This document shows positions 1 through 9,989 of a stretch of DNA of 64,000 nucleotides, piece by piece (the first letter of the stretch is position 1; each line of letters starts with the position of its first letter). The DNA is from Eurosta solidaginis (lineage: Eukaryota; Arthropoda; Insecta; Diptera; Tephritidae), in assembly GCF_040869045.1 (NCBI RefSeq), contig NC_090321.1, forward strand, positions 30,811,426 through 30,875,425. The letters are read 5' to 3'. The notes under the pieces were generated by a model. The model was not told where the DNA came from and ran no database searches. It saw only the letters and a program-made list of their open reading frames with translations. The position numbers and the translations under genes are program-made.

Positions 1-260
1 GCGTTCATTTTAAGCAGCGATCTGAGATGAGTGCCCAGGAACCCACGTACCAAATTTCATCAAGATACCTCAAAATTTACTCAAGTTATCGTGTTTACGG
101 GCGGACGGACGGACGGACATGGCTAAATGAATTTCTTTTTCCGCTCAGATCATTGTGATATATAGAAGTCTATATCTATCTCGATTAGTTCATATCGTTA
201 CGGATTACCGTTATGCGAACAAAATTAATATATTCTCTGAGCTCTGCTCAGCTGAGTATA
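1..260 (+). repeat. Interspersed repeat, right-end fragment
   Basis: This matches the right end of the family that is complete three times between 13.5 and 20.2 kb. It shares the ATCTGAGATGAGTGCCC start of the tail region, a (GGAC)n stretch near 105-118, the phrase about a 'gaagtctatatctatctcgatt' type (seen at 166-185), and a GAGCTCTGCTCA-CTGAGTATA end. The left part lies outside the window. No coding potential is visible. Class unknown. Confidence 0.75.
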
Positions 261-719
261 TTAACAACAACAACAACAGCAAACATAAAACAGCAACAAT
301 GGCAAGAGTAAAAGTGTGAATTATGAAATTGAATTTGCATACGAGCAAATTAATAGCAAATAATGCAAATTTCTCTTTTTATTAAAGAGAAAAGAAACAA
401 AACTTTAAATCAGTGTGTAAAAAGCAGTGATCATAACTGTTATTAATTTTGAAACAAAAATCAAATTTTAAAAGTTATTTTTTGAATGATCGCGGATTTG
501 AATCGAGCTTAAGCCCTAACAAATTATTTTATCGTTATTATTGTTATGATACATTTTTCTTAATTGAAAAAAATTTTAAATTCGAATAGAAGAGAAGAAA
601 AAATTTAGACAACTGCCAAAGCTCGTTGTACACATCCATTTCGGGAACTGTTAAATTCCTTCGTCGGCAACGTTTAGGCGCCGCTGCTGCAAGCATTCCG
701 CTATCGCGGCGGTTGTTTG
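261..719. other. AT-rich non-coding stretch
   Basis: It opens with (AAC)n triplets near 265-280 and then is plain AT-rich sequence with no gene, no clear repeat unit and no recognisable element. Confidence 0.5.
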
Positions 720-1062
720 TTTGTCTTCATTATTTCTATCATAAAAAGTGATGACTTTTATCATAAAAGTAAAATTTTAATTATTAGTTTTTACTTCTAC
801 TATAAAAGTCAAAAATATATGTTAAAAGTTGACTTTAACTATAAAAATCAAAATAAAAGTCAACAGTTGACTTTTTTTAAAAGCGCAAAATAAGAGCTTA
901 ATGTTGACTTTTATTACAAAATTAAAAATTAAAGTTGAAAGTTGACTTTTATTTTAAAAGTCAAAAATAATAGTTAAAAGTCAACTTTTCTAACAAAAGT
1001 TTTAAATAACAGTCAAAACTCAATTTTTTGTATAAAAGTCAAATCTTGTTTTTCTATTTTTT
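720..1062 (-). repeat. Left arm of AT-rich ~38-bp satellite (inverted relative to 2.1-3.2 kb)
   Basis: The unit has a core close to ATAAAAGTCAAAAATA followed by ATAGTTAAAAGTCAAC. This is the reverse complement of the unit that dominates the array at 2.1-3.2 kb. Each unit also carries a short palindrome (GACTTTTAT/ATAAAAGTC), so orientation is judged from the asymmetric AAAAATAATAGTT part. The arm is shorter and more diverged than the right one. Together with the right arm it gives a foldback arrangement. Confidence 0.6.
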
Positions 1063-2089
1063 TATAACAAGAGACAACATGAGAAAGAAAGGTATGGACA
1101 TTCAGCATATACAAAGCCATTTACGTCTTACTTAGCGAACAATTGTTCGGGATTGTTTTCGGTAAAAACTCGGCACTATTTCAGGATCACTTCGAGATCA
1201 ATTTGCGACTGGGTCACTTCGATATTATCGAGTTATCGAGTTTATTTCTGGACCATTGCAGAATCGATGCGGCATTATTTTCCAACAATATTCCTATTCC
1301 CAACAATATTCGATAGAAAATATCTGAAAATTGTGACAAGTTTTTAGTTTTTAGGTGTTTTTTGTTTCTGTCTTTCTAAAAATTAAAAACGAAAGCGGTT
1401 AAAATTCAAACCAGACATAGCAAGGGATGACTTAACATTTCAAAATAATAAATAATTTCACAAGATACTTACATATATCAATATATTTATTTCTAGCTCA
1501 ACTTCACCATTAATATTGGTTAAATGGTTCGGAAAACCATTTCAAAAGAGCAACAAATTGATCCACAAGCAATACTGTAATGATCCCGCAGTAGTCCCAA
1601 AACTATTGCGAAACTGTTCTGGAAAACAATCCCGAAACTGTTCTGGAATGCCCCCGAAACAGTTGCAAACAAAAATCTTAAATTATCCTGAAATCGTCCT
1701 GTAGCTGTCACGAAACAATCTCGAAATTATCCCGAAAAAGTCTCGAAATTATATCGAAGTGGATAGACCCTAAATCATATAAAAATAATCACCCAATACG
1801 ATACCCTAAAAAATCTTATCAAGTAATAACACTGGCTTGATCCCAAAAAAGTTCCAAAAAGCTTCCGAAGCAATCCCGAAATTACCCAAAAGTGATCCCA
1901 ATAGCAATCACAAAAAGATCATGAAATAGTCTTGAAAATAGCTCCAAATAGGTGTATTTTACTTTGTTAGACACGAGATATCTTCATATACATATATACA
2001 GGCTTTAATTTTGTTTTTATTTTATGTGATAAAGTAGTATTGCTACATGTCTTGTGTGCGCTGAGCTTCCTTCCTCATCGTTTCGGAGT
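1063..2089. other. Unique segment between the two inverted satellite arms
   Basis: This is about 1 kb without a convincing gene. Between about 1590 and 1930 it holds an irregular short repeat built on CCCGAAA and CTGTTCTGGAA words. The small open frames here are under 65 codons, overlap on both strands and have no recognisable product. Confidence 0.5.
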
Positions 2090-3240
2090 TATCTTTTATC
2101 ATAAAAAAAATCGAAAAAAACAGTTTTGAGTTTTATTTTTGATTAAAATTAAAGTATATTTTTAATTATTATTTTTGACTTTTACAATAAAAGTCAACTT
2201 TTAGCTATAATTTTTGACTTTTATAATAATTGTCAATTTAACTTTTATTTTTTACTTTTATGATAAGTCAAATTTTAACTGTTACTTTTGACTTTTATAA
2301 TAAAAGTCAACTTTTAACATTTATTTTTTACTTTTATAATAAACGTGACTTTTAAAATAAAATTCAAAAAAATAGAAGTCAAATTTTAACTTTTATTTTT
2401 GACTGCTATAATAAAATTCAATTTTAAAAGTTATCTTTTGACTTTTATAATTAAAATGAATTTTTAACTATTATTTTTGACTTTTATAATAATTGTCAAT
2501 TTAACTTTTATTTTTTACTTTTATAATAAAAGTAAAATTTTAACTTTTACTTTTGACTTTTGTAATAAAACTCAACGTTTAACATTTATTTTTGACTTTT
2601 ATAATAAAAGCGACTTTTAAAATAAAATTCAAAAAAATAAAAAACAAATTTTAACTTTTATTTTTGACTGCTATATCAAAATTCAATTTTAAAAGTTATC
2701 TTTTGACTTTTATAATTAAAATTAATTTTTGATTATTATTTCTGACTTCTACAATAAAAGTCAACTTTTGACTATTCACTTTTCACTTTTATAATAATAG
2801 TCAATTAACTTTTATTTTTTAATTTTAAAATCACTTTTTACCTTTTATTTTTGACTTTTATAATAAAAGTGACTTTTAAAATAAAATTCAAAAAAATGAA
2901 AGTCAAATTTTAACTTTTATTTTTGACTTTTGTAATAAAATTCAATTTTAAAAGTTACCTTTTGACATTTCTCATAAAAGACAATTTGAACTATTATTTC
3001 TGTCTTGTACAATAAAGGTCAACATTTGACTATTATTTTTGACATTTATAATAATAGTCAATTTAGCATCTATTTTCGACTTTTATAATACAAGTCAAAT
3101 TTGAAGTTTTACTTTTGACTTTAATAGTAAAATTAGTTTTTTAACTGTTATTTTTGGCTTTTATAATAAAAGCCAGTTTTAAAAGCTAATTTTGACTTTT
3201 ATAATAAAAATTAAAAAAATAAAAGTCATTTCAAATCTAT
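2090..3240 (+). repeat. Right arm: AT-rich tandem array, ~38-bp unit with ~262-bp higher-order period
   Basis: About 28 degenerate units are built on GACTTTTATAATAAAAGTC, a nearly perfect palindrome, joined by AACTTTTAACTATTATTTTT-type linkers. Units start near 2177, 2216, 2290, 2439, 2478, 2516, 2555 and 2594, a spacing of 38-39 bp. A diagnostic variant (GACTGCTAT) recurs at 2400 and 2664. Another (ACTTTTAAAATAAAATTC) recurs near 2345, 2610 and 2870, which gives a higher-order period of about 260-265 bp. Confidence 0.8.
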
Positions 3241-4330
3241 GTTCTTTAACTCACAGGAAGTACTTTTCTGTATTCAATTATCAAATGGAGCAATTCCTTC
3301 TGTAAAACTTTTTGATTTGAAAATAACTTTTAAAAACGTTCCCTGGTAAGGAGTATTAGAAAAAAAAATATAGTGTAATAGAAGTCCGATAATAAATACT
3401 AACCTGACTGATCCTTCGAAAAAAGAAAAATATTTTCCAGTACCAAAAAAATATTTATCATAACAATCAGTGAGTTTGTTAAACAAAGAGCAAATAGTAA
3501 AAGAAAGTAACACAAGATTAGAAAATACTACAAATTCAATATGCAATTGAGCTGTCAGCTGAGATTAATCAAAAAGAAAAATTAAGCAGATAATGCATGT
3601 CAACAAATTTTAGCATCAAAACACTTTTGCAGATATAAAAAAAACAAAAACCAATTAACAATTAAACCAGTTGCAGTTGCATGAACAAAATCGTTACGCA
3701 AACTGGTTTGCTACCATCTACCAATACAAAAGACTTAAGCAACAAACTTGCAGAGGCCTACGCATTTACAATGAGAGTGTTTAGACATCCAAATAGTGAG
3801 AGCTTGAGCAGGATGTTGCATGGCCAACAGCAACAAAGAAGAAAATCTAAAATATAACAACAACGTTGTCGTTGTTGTTGTGTTGTTTACTTACATGGTC
3901 ATGGCTTACATGTACATACAAAATGTTGCGTAACCTATTTACAAAACATAAACAAACATAAGTGAGCTGGTTTTGGTCGGCATTGAAAAAGTAGAATTAG
4001 GTCAATGCTTTGACATAGAAGCTTTCTACTTAATGGATGACGATCATACTATTTGTGCGTATGTATATGCCTCTGTTCGTTCTTATATGCTGTGGAGAAA
4101 ATGGGTTATTATGACAATTTAATTCGCATATATGGATGTGAAGCCGGAAACAAAAACTTGTTTCATTGAAAATGCGCAGTTACGTTGTATCAAATTTTAT
4201 GTTGGAAGGCAAAGTGAGAGCTAACAATGTATCAATTGGACCACCGGTAGGTTTAATGTATATAGATTGGATTACATTTAAAAATATTCGAGTAGAGTGT
4301 TAGGAAATAAAAACATTTCATTTGATTTGA
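3241..4330. other. Non-coding stretch, no element recognised
   Basis: I see no gene. A 90-codon hydrophobic open frame on the minus strand near 3.3-3.5 kb has no upstream signals and looks accidental. A CAA/GTT-rich palindromic spot lies near 3855-3885. Confidence 0.45.
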
Positions 4331-4339
4331 AAATGTAAA

Positions 4340-4475
4340 TTTAATGAAAGTTATCGACGTGTTATAGGTTTTATCGAAAACGTATTGGTTTGGCTTCGCA
4401 AAATTATCGATTAGTTATCGAAATGCTATCGATTTGTTATCGAAAAGTTATCGTTTTTCTCGATAAGAAGCTAAT
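4340..4475. repeat. Cluster of TTATCGA-type words
   Basis: TTATCGA or CTATCGA occurs about seven times with spacings of roughly 10-20 bp, ending in CTCGATAAG. TATCGAT-like words are the core of DREF/BEAF-type sites in flies, so a regulatory reading is possible. A decayed short tandem repeat is equally likely. Confidence 0.45.
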
Positions 4476-4614
4476 AAGAAGTTGATACCGAAAACAAGCC
4501 GATAACATAACAAAACTGGACTATAGTTTTGCTATCAATAGCACATCCTCACAAAAAAAGTTGGATGTGCAGCGGACTAGACAGGCCCATTCGTATGAAC
4601 TTTGCGTCTCTCTA

Positions 4615-4748
4615 AACGAATTCGTAATCAAAATTCAAAAGTTAGTCTTGTTTTATTTTAACGTTTTTTTGTGGTAAAAACTCACGTTTTTTGCGGTTAG
4701 AAATAAAACAAGAGCGAACTTTTGAATTCTGATGACGGATTCATATTC
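4615..4748. repeat. Long imperfect inverted repeat (hairpin)
   Basis: The left arm at about 4618-4660 (AATTCAAAAGTTAGTCTTG, then TTTTATTT) is mirrored by 4699-4744 (AAATAAAACAAGAGCGAAC, then TTTTGAATTC). The two are separated by a loop of about 40 bp that itself contains a short direct repeat (ACGTTTTTT). The arms pair over some 45 bp with a few mismatches. It may be a MITE end pair or a decayed foldback. Confidence 0.6.
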
Positions 4749-4934
4749 AGCTCTTCCAAAAAAACCCGAAATTATTTGTTCTGGTACTTGAACTTGAACT
4801 TCAAAAGATCCCGACTCATCCGATGCATATTTATTATCGTTAAATGCCGGTAATGCGCAAATCCTGTTGTAAATTTCATTGACACAACCAAAAATTCTTA
4901 TGTCTAAAAAAGGGGTTTCCAAGAGATTTCACTT

Positions 4935-5160
4935 ACCTTGGCAACGAGTTGAACAGTGGAACAATATGTGCTCAATTATTTCTTTCGCCCCATATAGATT
5001 GCAGCCGTGATATTGTGCGTTGCGCTCCAATCTAGTGTCTGCAGTTTGTTTTCAAATTGTGCAGTACCCAGTGAGTGCTGCAGCTTATCTGGTACAAATG
5101 CAGCCTGTTTTTAGTTTAGCGTGGCATCTTATTTCAGAGCGGCTGTAATGCTCTTCGCAA
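4935..5160 (-). pseudogene. Non-LTR retrotransposon relic, C-terminal part
   Basis: On the minus strand a short stretch reads KEIIEHILFHCS. This matches the Cys/His tail motif (ETxEHxLxxCPAL) that follows RNase H in jockey- and R1-type ORF2 proteins, and similar stretches occur near 21.7 kb and 61.6 kb. Stops and frameshifts surround it. Only the motif is seen; the boundaries are approximate. Confidence 0.45.
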
Positions 5161-5194
5161 TTTCGAATCTATTGCCCTCACTCTCTGCCACACG

Positions 5195-5525
5195 ATGTTG
5201 TTTTTGTTGTTGTTGCTGTAGCGAGAAAAGCACTCCCCAGATTTTGGGGGCTGTTATCGATTTTGATGATCCTTTGCCAGATGTAGATCCGGTACGTTCT
5301 GGTAACAATCGCCTTTAAGTTACAAATCCGACCATCTCGAAAACGACTTAATATGACCAGACTAAACCGTCTAGACCATCCCGCCCCCATCCCCTACTTC
5401 CATGAGGAACTTGTGGTCGTTAGAGCCACGGTTGCTAAAGAAATAGGATCCGCTACGGCTAGGTGAGGTTGAAAATTGGGCTGGAGAAGCTGTTAATTGC
5501 TACACAGCCCCTTGAATAATTTGTA
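5195..5525 (-). mobile_element. SINE-like element with CAA-rich tail, copy 1
   Basis: Read on the minus strand, the element ends in a CTACAGCAACAACAAC-type tail (left edge here). Internal words are shared with the copies at 6.8, 12.5, 36.7 and 50.2 kb: a GGATCTACATCTGGCAAAGGATC region, a C-rich CATCCCGCCCCCATCCCC region and an AAAATTGGGCTGGAGAAGCTGTTAATT region. It has no coding capacity. The tail resembles that of the jockey-like LINEs in this window, which could have supplied its reverse transcriptase (inference). Confidence 0.65.
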
Positions 5526-5949
5526 GGAAAATACGTAAAATCTGCTACCGGTGCAACATTATTAATTAATTGTCTGAAATTTTACCTGTTAGCTGGCCTT
5601 CAATGGTCCTCTTGCTTATTCTTTTCAGATATACGCGTATTTTTTAACTTTGTCCATTTTCCGACTTGTCTCCATGCTTCACATTTACCTGCACTCGTCT
5701 TGTGCTTCTCGCCCGTACCCAATGCAGTTCTCAAATACGCATTTGGAGTAATTGTGAAATTCCGCATCACACCTGTTGTTCTTTCGAGTTCGCTTAAATC
5801 TTTTAACATCCTCAACGTGCGCCTAAGATTTCACATATGCTGAGTTTAAATGAAAATAACTATGAGTTTATTGAGGATAAATCTCCCGTGGTCGAACAAA
5901 AAAACGTAACTCGTACTTACGCGCTTTTGTCTTACAATCTATTTTCGGA
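5526..5949. other. No feature recognised
   Basis: Ordinary non-coding sequence. A 71-codon minus-strand frame is present but nothing supports it. Confidence 0.4.
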
Positions 5950-6575
5950 GAATTTTCAAGGTATTGCCAACGCAACTTACAGCTTCGGGAAACTGCACTG
6001 CTGATGAGATGCCAAGGGAAGGCACCAGCTTGCAAAAAATCACCTTTGCTGGCTGGGCGAATCCTTCTCTGAATTCTTGCTGCAATTCCAGTTCACGGTA
6101 CAAGCTAACGCGAGATGGGCCATGGAACCAACATGTAGGATGTCCAGGAAAGTATGGGCTTAGCTCGACGAACACAGACCGCAGTCGGTCAGGCTTCTAA
6201 ATCGGTTCTCTATTAGCCCATTACTGGGTATTCTGACAGGTCACAGCCTTATGGGTGGCCATGGTGCTCATATGGGCCTGAAAATAAATGACTACTGCGG
6301 CAGCTGAGCATTATGTATGCTATTGTAGCGCCCTGTTGAAGACCAGGTACCGATGTCTACACAGATACTTTTCTTGCAAGCTAGAATCCGCAAATATAAA
6401 TAACATTCTGCGCTACATTAAGCAAACGCGCTGCCTTAGCTTCATCCGCGTATGAACCATTTTCTACAAAAAGGAAACAAGGGCTTCTTCGTGGTATCAC
6501 AATGGGTCACAATAGCTTACGTGAGTCTCCGCTTGGGCTGCGGAGGCGACCGCTTTAACACAACATAACCTACTA
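5950..6575 (+). pseudogene. Non-LTR retrotransposon relic: RNase H end and C-terminal region
   Basis: The plus strand reads NCTADEMPREGTSL near 5992, a degenerate form of the RNase H end GNxxADELARxGT. It continues into a C-terminal region (GILTGHSLMGGHGAHMG near 6230) typical of R1/jockey-type ORF2 proteins. The 3' end has the ACAATGGGTCACAATAGC and AACATAACCTAC words usual in the 3' tails of such elements in flies. Stops and frameshifts make it non-functional. It is a 5'-truncated copy. Confidence 0.65.
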
Positions 6576-6774
6576 AAGATGGTACAAAATTATATCTGGT
6601 TTGTACTCAGAACGAAGTTGCAGTACATGCCGATTCAATCGTTTCCAATATGTTGGAAAATCAACAAACCAAAATGAATGAGAGAGTTTCAAGTTATAGT
6701 ATTACAATGTAGTAGCTTTTATCTAAATATTAGGTTTCTGATCAGTATACTTGACAGCTTCACATATGTCCTAT

Positions 6775-7137
6775 CCATGTGGGTTAGGGGCTATCCCTGT
6801 CGTAAGAGGCAACTTAAATACCCAAATGATTCAAGCGGTTGCGTAGTGTAACCCCTCCAAGGGGCGCCAGCGCAACTTATAGCTTCTCCAACCTGATTAT
6901 CAACCTCATCTATCCGTGGCGAGTCCTGTTTCTTTAGCAGCCGAAGCTCTGGCAACCCCAAATTCCACGGGTTCAATGTGGTTATATTAAACCGTTCCCT
7001 AGTTCGTCGGGCTTGTACTTTAATGGTGCTTGTTAACGGTACGTGAAGGATCTATATCCGGTAAAGGACCATCAACATTGATATCACTCCCTAAAACCTA
7101 CGGTGTATGCCTCTATTGCTACAACAACAATAACAAC
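6775..7137 (+). mobile_element. SINE-like element with CAA-rich tail, copy 2 (plus orientation)
   Basis: This is the only plus-strand copy and the best one for reading the element 5' to 3'. It runs from GTGGGTTAGGGGCTATCC through ACCCCTCCAAGGGG, TATAGCTTCTCCAACC, TATCCGTGGCGAGTCCTGTTT and GGATCTATATCCGGTAAAGG. It ends in TTGCTACAACAACAATAACA. The copies on the minus strand are its reverse complement. No open frame of note is present. Confidence 0.7.
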
Positions 7138-7184
7138 AACCTATATTTTGTAGCGCTCAGTGGATGAGGTAATAAGGTAGCATT

Positions 7185-7440
7185 CGTACCGTATGGATAT
7201 CAAATGAAAGCTGTTGATGAGTGCTTTAGTACATGATAATTTTTCGTACCCCGGGGTGACTAGGGTCTCGAGATATAGATGGATCAGGATAACCTTAGGA
7301 TGTGTTTTTACATTATTAGTATCAAATGGAAGTACTCATTGAAGTACTCATTAACGTACTTCAATATGGGTATCAAAAGAAAGCTGTGCTGATGAGTGGT
7401 AATTTTTCCCTGGGTGACGGGCGTCTCGAGATCATCTGTA
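7185..7440 (+). repeat. Degenerate piece of the 128-bp-type minisatellite
   Basis: The words ATGGATATCAAATGAAAGCTGTTGATGAGT, GGGGTGACTAGGGTCTCGAGATAT and TATGGGTATCAAAAGAAAGC correspond in order to the monomer of the array at 16.6-18.9 kb. The match is poor and only about two monomers long. It is followed to 7681 by non-coding sequence. Confidence 0.5.
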
Positions 7441-7681
7441 CAACATGTTTTGAATAAATATGCGAATTTTTCGATTTGTGTCGGGCTTCTAAGTTGCAAA
7501 TTTTTTTCGAAGGAGAGTAAACATAAACACCGAGGTTTGTACACTGTTTATGAGAGATGCTTCAAGACACATACACAAACGTATGTCACATTTCGTTGCT
7601 GGCTGAATATTTCCACTGCTTTGTATTTGTTATACAAACGACGCTTATGTTCTGTTAATATGTATGCAGTTCAACTGTGAG

Positions 7682-8066
7682 CAGTGTTCAGACTTCTATC
7701 ACTAAAATGGTAGATCTACCACCTTTTTTTCCTGAAATATAATTTCTACCACTTCTACCACACAAGCTTAAAAATAGGTGGTAGATTTTTATAGAAGTTT
7801 TCTGAAAAGACCTTATTTTTTCCACAATTATTCGGGAAGAAAATCAATTCAGTTGAGCGGTTTTATAAAACTCAAAATAACGTCTAGCTTAGCTCCGATT
7901 ACCATATTACCTCTTTTCCTTTAGATTTTAGTACAAAACTGCAACGGTTATTATTCATTATATCAAGATATTTAAAATATAGCCGAAATCTGCCACTTTT
8001 TTCTCAAATCAACCATTAGTTTTTGGAAAATCTACTACTAATCAAAATTTTCAAGTCCGAACACTG
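7682..8066. mobile_element. MITE-like element with hAT-type ends
   Basis: CAGTGTTCAGACTT at the left end is matched by the inverted AAGTCCGAACACTG at the right end (one mismatch). The CAGTG start is usual for hAT-superfamily elements. The inside has no coding potential and contains self-complementary words around GGTAGATCTACC. An 8-bp target duplication is not evident, so the call is tentative. It abuts the Helitron helicase relic. Confidence 0.5.
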
Positions 8067-9212
8067 ATAACGATACCGATTTCGAAAACATCTGGAATGG
8101 CAAAAGTTCTTAAAGTATGTAAGCTCATCGTATGGGATGAGTGTACTATGGCACACAGGAAATCATTGCAAGCACTTGATAGAACTTTGAAGCCAAACAG
8201 TCTTTGGAGGTGCCATGATTTTACTGGCTACAGATTTCAGGCAAACATTACCTGTAATCCCAAAATTCACGCCTGCAGATGAAATCAATGCATGTTTAAA
8301 ATCATCGTATTTATGGAGACATGTAAACACGCTTACACTTACACGCTTACACAGCAGCTGAATTTTCACAGCCATTACTGAAAATCGGAAATGGCCAAAT
8401 GTCTGTCGATCCAACAGGAATGATTACATTGCCTAACAATTTCTGCTCTTTTGCACGGTCTAAAGGGGCATTGGTACAGAGTGTATTTCTAAACATAGTT
8501 CAACATTACAAAAACTATGATTAGCTAAGCGAAAAAGCAATTTAAGCTGGGAAAATGATATAAATGCAGATATTCTGGATCAAATACCTTGTGACATAGT
8601 TGCATATAAGTCAATGGACACTATTAATGATCAAGATGATGTCGCAAATTATCCAACTGAATTCTTAAACTGACTCGATTTGCCAGGCCTGCCAAAAAAA
8701 TGGAGCACCGATTATTATGCTGCGCAACATTAATGTGCCACGACTTTGCAACGGTACCAGACTCGCTGTGAAGAAACTAATGGGTAACGTTATCCAAGCA
8801 ACAATTTTGAAAGGGAAGTACAAAGGAGAAGACGTTTTGATACCCAGAATTCCACTGATTCCGACGGATTTACCATTTGATTTCAAACGTTTGCAGTTCC
8901 CTATTCGCCTTGCCTTCACTACGACAATTAATAAGGTGCAAAGACAGTTTCTACAAGTGTGCGGTATTAATTTAGAATACCCAATTTTTTCTCATTGACA
9001 ATTGTATTTAGCTTGCTCACGAGTAGGCAAACCATCGTCATTATTCATTTACGCGAAAGGCGGAAAACCCAAAAACGTTGTCTACCAAAAAGTGTTACAA
9101 TAAAGTTCGAATGAAATTGTATCAAAGAATATGCTTTATTTCGTATTAATTTTATTCTCTTTCAGCAAATCATTGAATTTGTCGCCTAGCAAAGCGGTCG
9201 AGGGTACGCTAG
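8067..9212 (+). pseudogene. Helitron fragment: PIF1-like helicase domain
   Basis: Plus-strand frames give the Pif1-type Walker B region (LIVWDECTMAHRKSL near 8120), then YPTEFLNxLDLPGLP near 8660. After that come MLRNINVPRLCNGTRL near 8717-8770, TTINKVQRQFLQVCGINLE near 8920 and a C-terminal CSRVGKPSSLFIYA. This order is that of the C-terminal helicase of Rep/Hel proteins of animal Helitrons. Frameshifts and stops separate the pieces, and the Walker A motif and Rep domain are missing. A candidate Helitron 3' terminus (GTACGCTAG followed by T) lies at 9204-9212. It is a decayed, 5'-truncated copy. Confidence 0.75.
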
Positions 9213-9989
9213 TTTATTTTATAAATAAAATTTCTTCATATTTTGTAAATTATTTAGTTGACTCTGAATTATGCAGTCTGATATAGAACGATGTTTACGC
9301 ATGTTCTTTTAATAACACTAATCGAGCCACTGGAATATACAGAAATATCTTCTTCTTTAGATCATATCAAGAAATTGGCTCTAATTTGAAGCTTTGCCCA
9401 CTCTTTAGCTTTTAACTCCATAAATCGTAATCGATAAGCATTACTGCTAAGCTTGATTCCAGCTCAAACTTGTAGGTGATGTAGGTATGATAAAACGATG
9501 CGTGTTCGATAAATGCATTATGCACTAATTGCGTATGTAATATTAGCACAGATTTATGGCAGCTCTTATGCAATTACGAGGTTTACGCATGCTACTTTAA
9601 CTTATTTGTTAACAAGTTGCTCAAAAACCAGAATCGCACTATCATAACAAAAACCATCAAATGGTTAGACGCGGTAGTTAAGTATTGGACAAAGTTAAGA
9701 ATTCAGGTTGCCTGTCAAAGTGGCTGTCACCTTTTAATGAAACTGGGTTGGCGATTGAAAATATACAAACACAATTTTGTTTACAGATTTACATAGGTTG
9801 TATGTATGTATGTAAATATGTAAGAAAGGTTTATTACAAAATGCAGGTTAACAGGTCCATTAGATATGCAACAAAGTATGTAACTGTATTGATTACTCTC
9901 AAATTACGATGCCAAATTGCCTTTTCGCGTTATTTGCAAATATATTTTTAGGCCGAAGACTGTATATCAGTTTTGTAGGCGATTGATAG
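9213..9989. other. No feature recognised
   Basis: Non-coding sequence between the Helitron end and the next LINE. An 88-codon plus frame near 9.7-9.95 kb is low-complexity, with TATGTATGTATG runs, and looks accidental. Confidence 0.45.

Noticed and set aside
720..3240. CRISPR-like array
   Set aside because: The repeats are contiguous, degenerate AT-rich satellite units without unique spacers, and the host is an animal.
3274..3546. 90-codon hydrophobic frame on the minus strand
   Set aside because: Very AT-rich, no upstream signals and no recognisable family; hydrophobicity follows from T-rich codons.
7396..7680. 94-codon plus-strand frame
   Set aside because: It overlaps the minisatellite piece and has no recognisable product.
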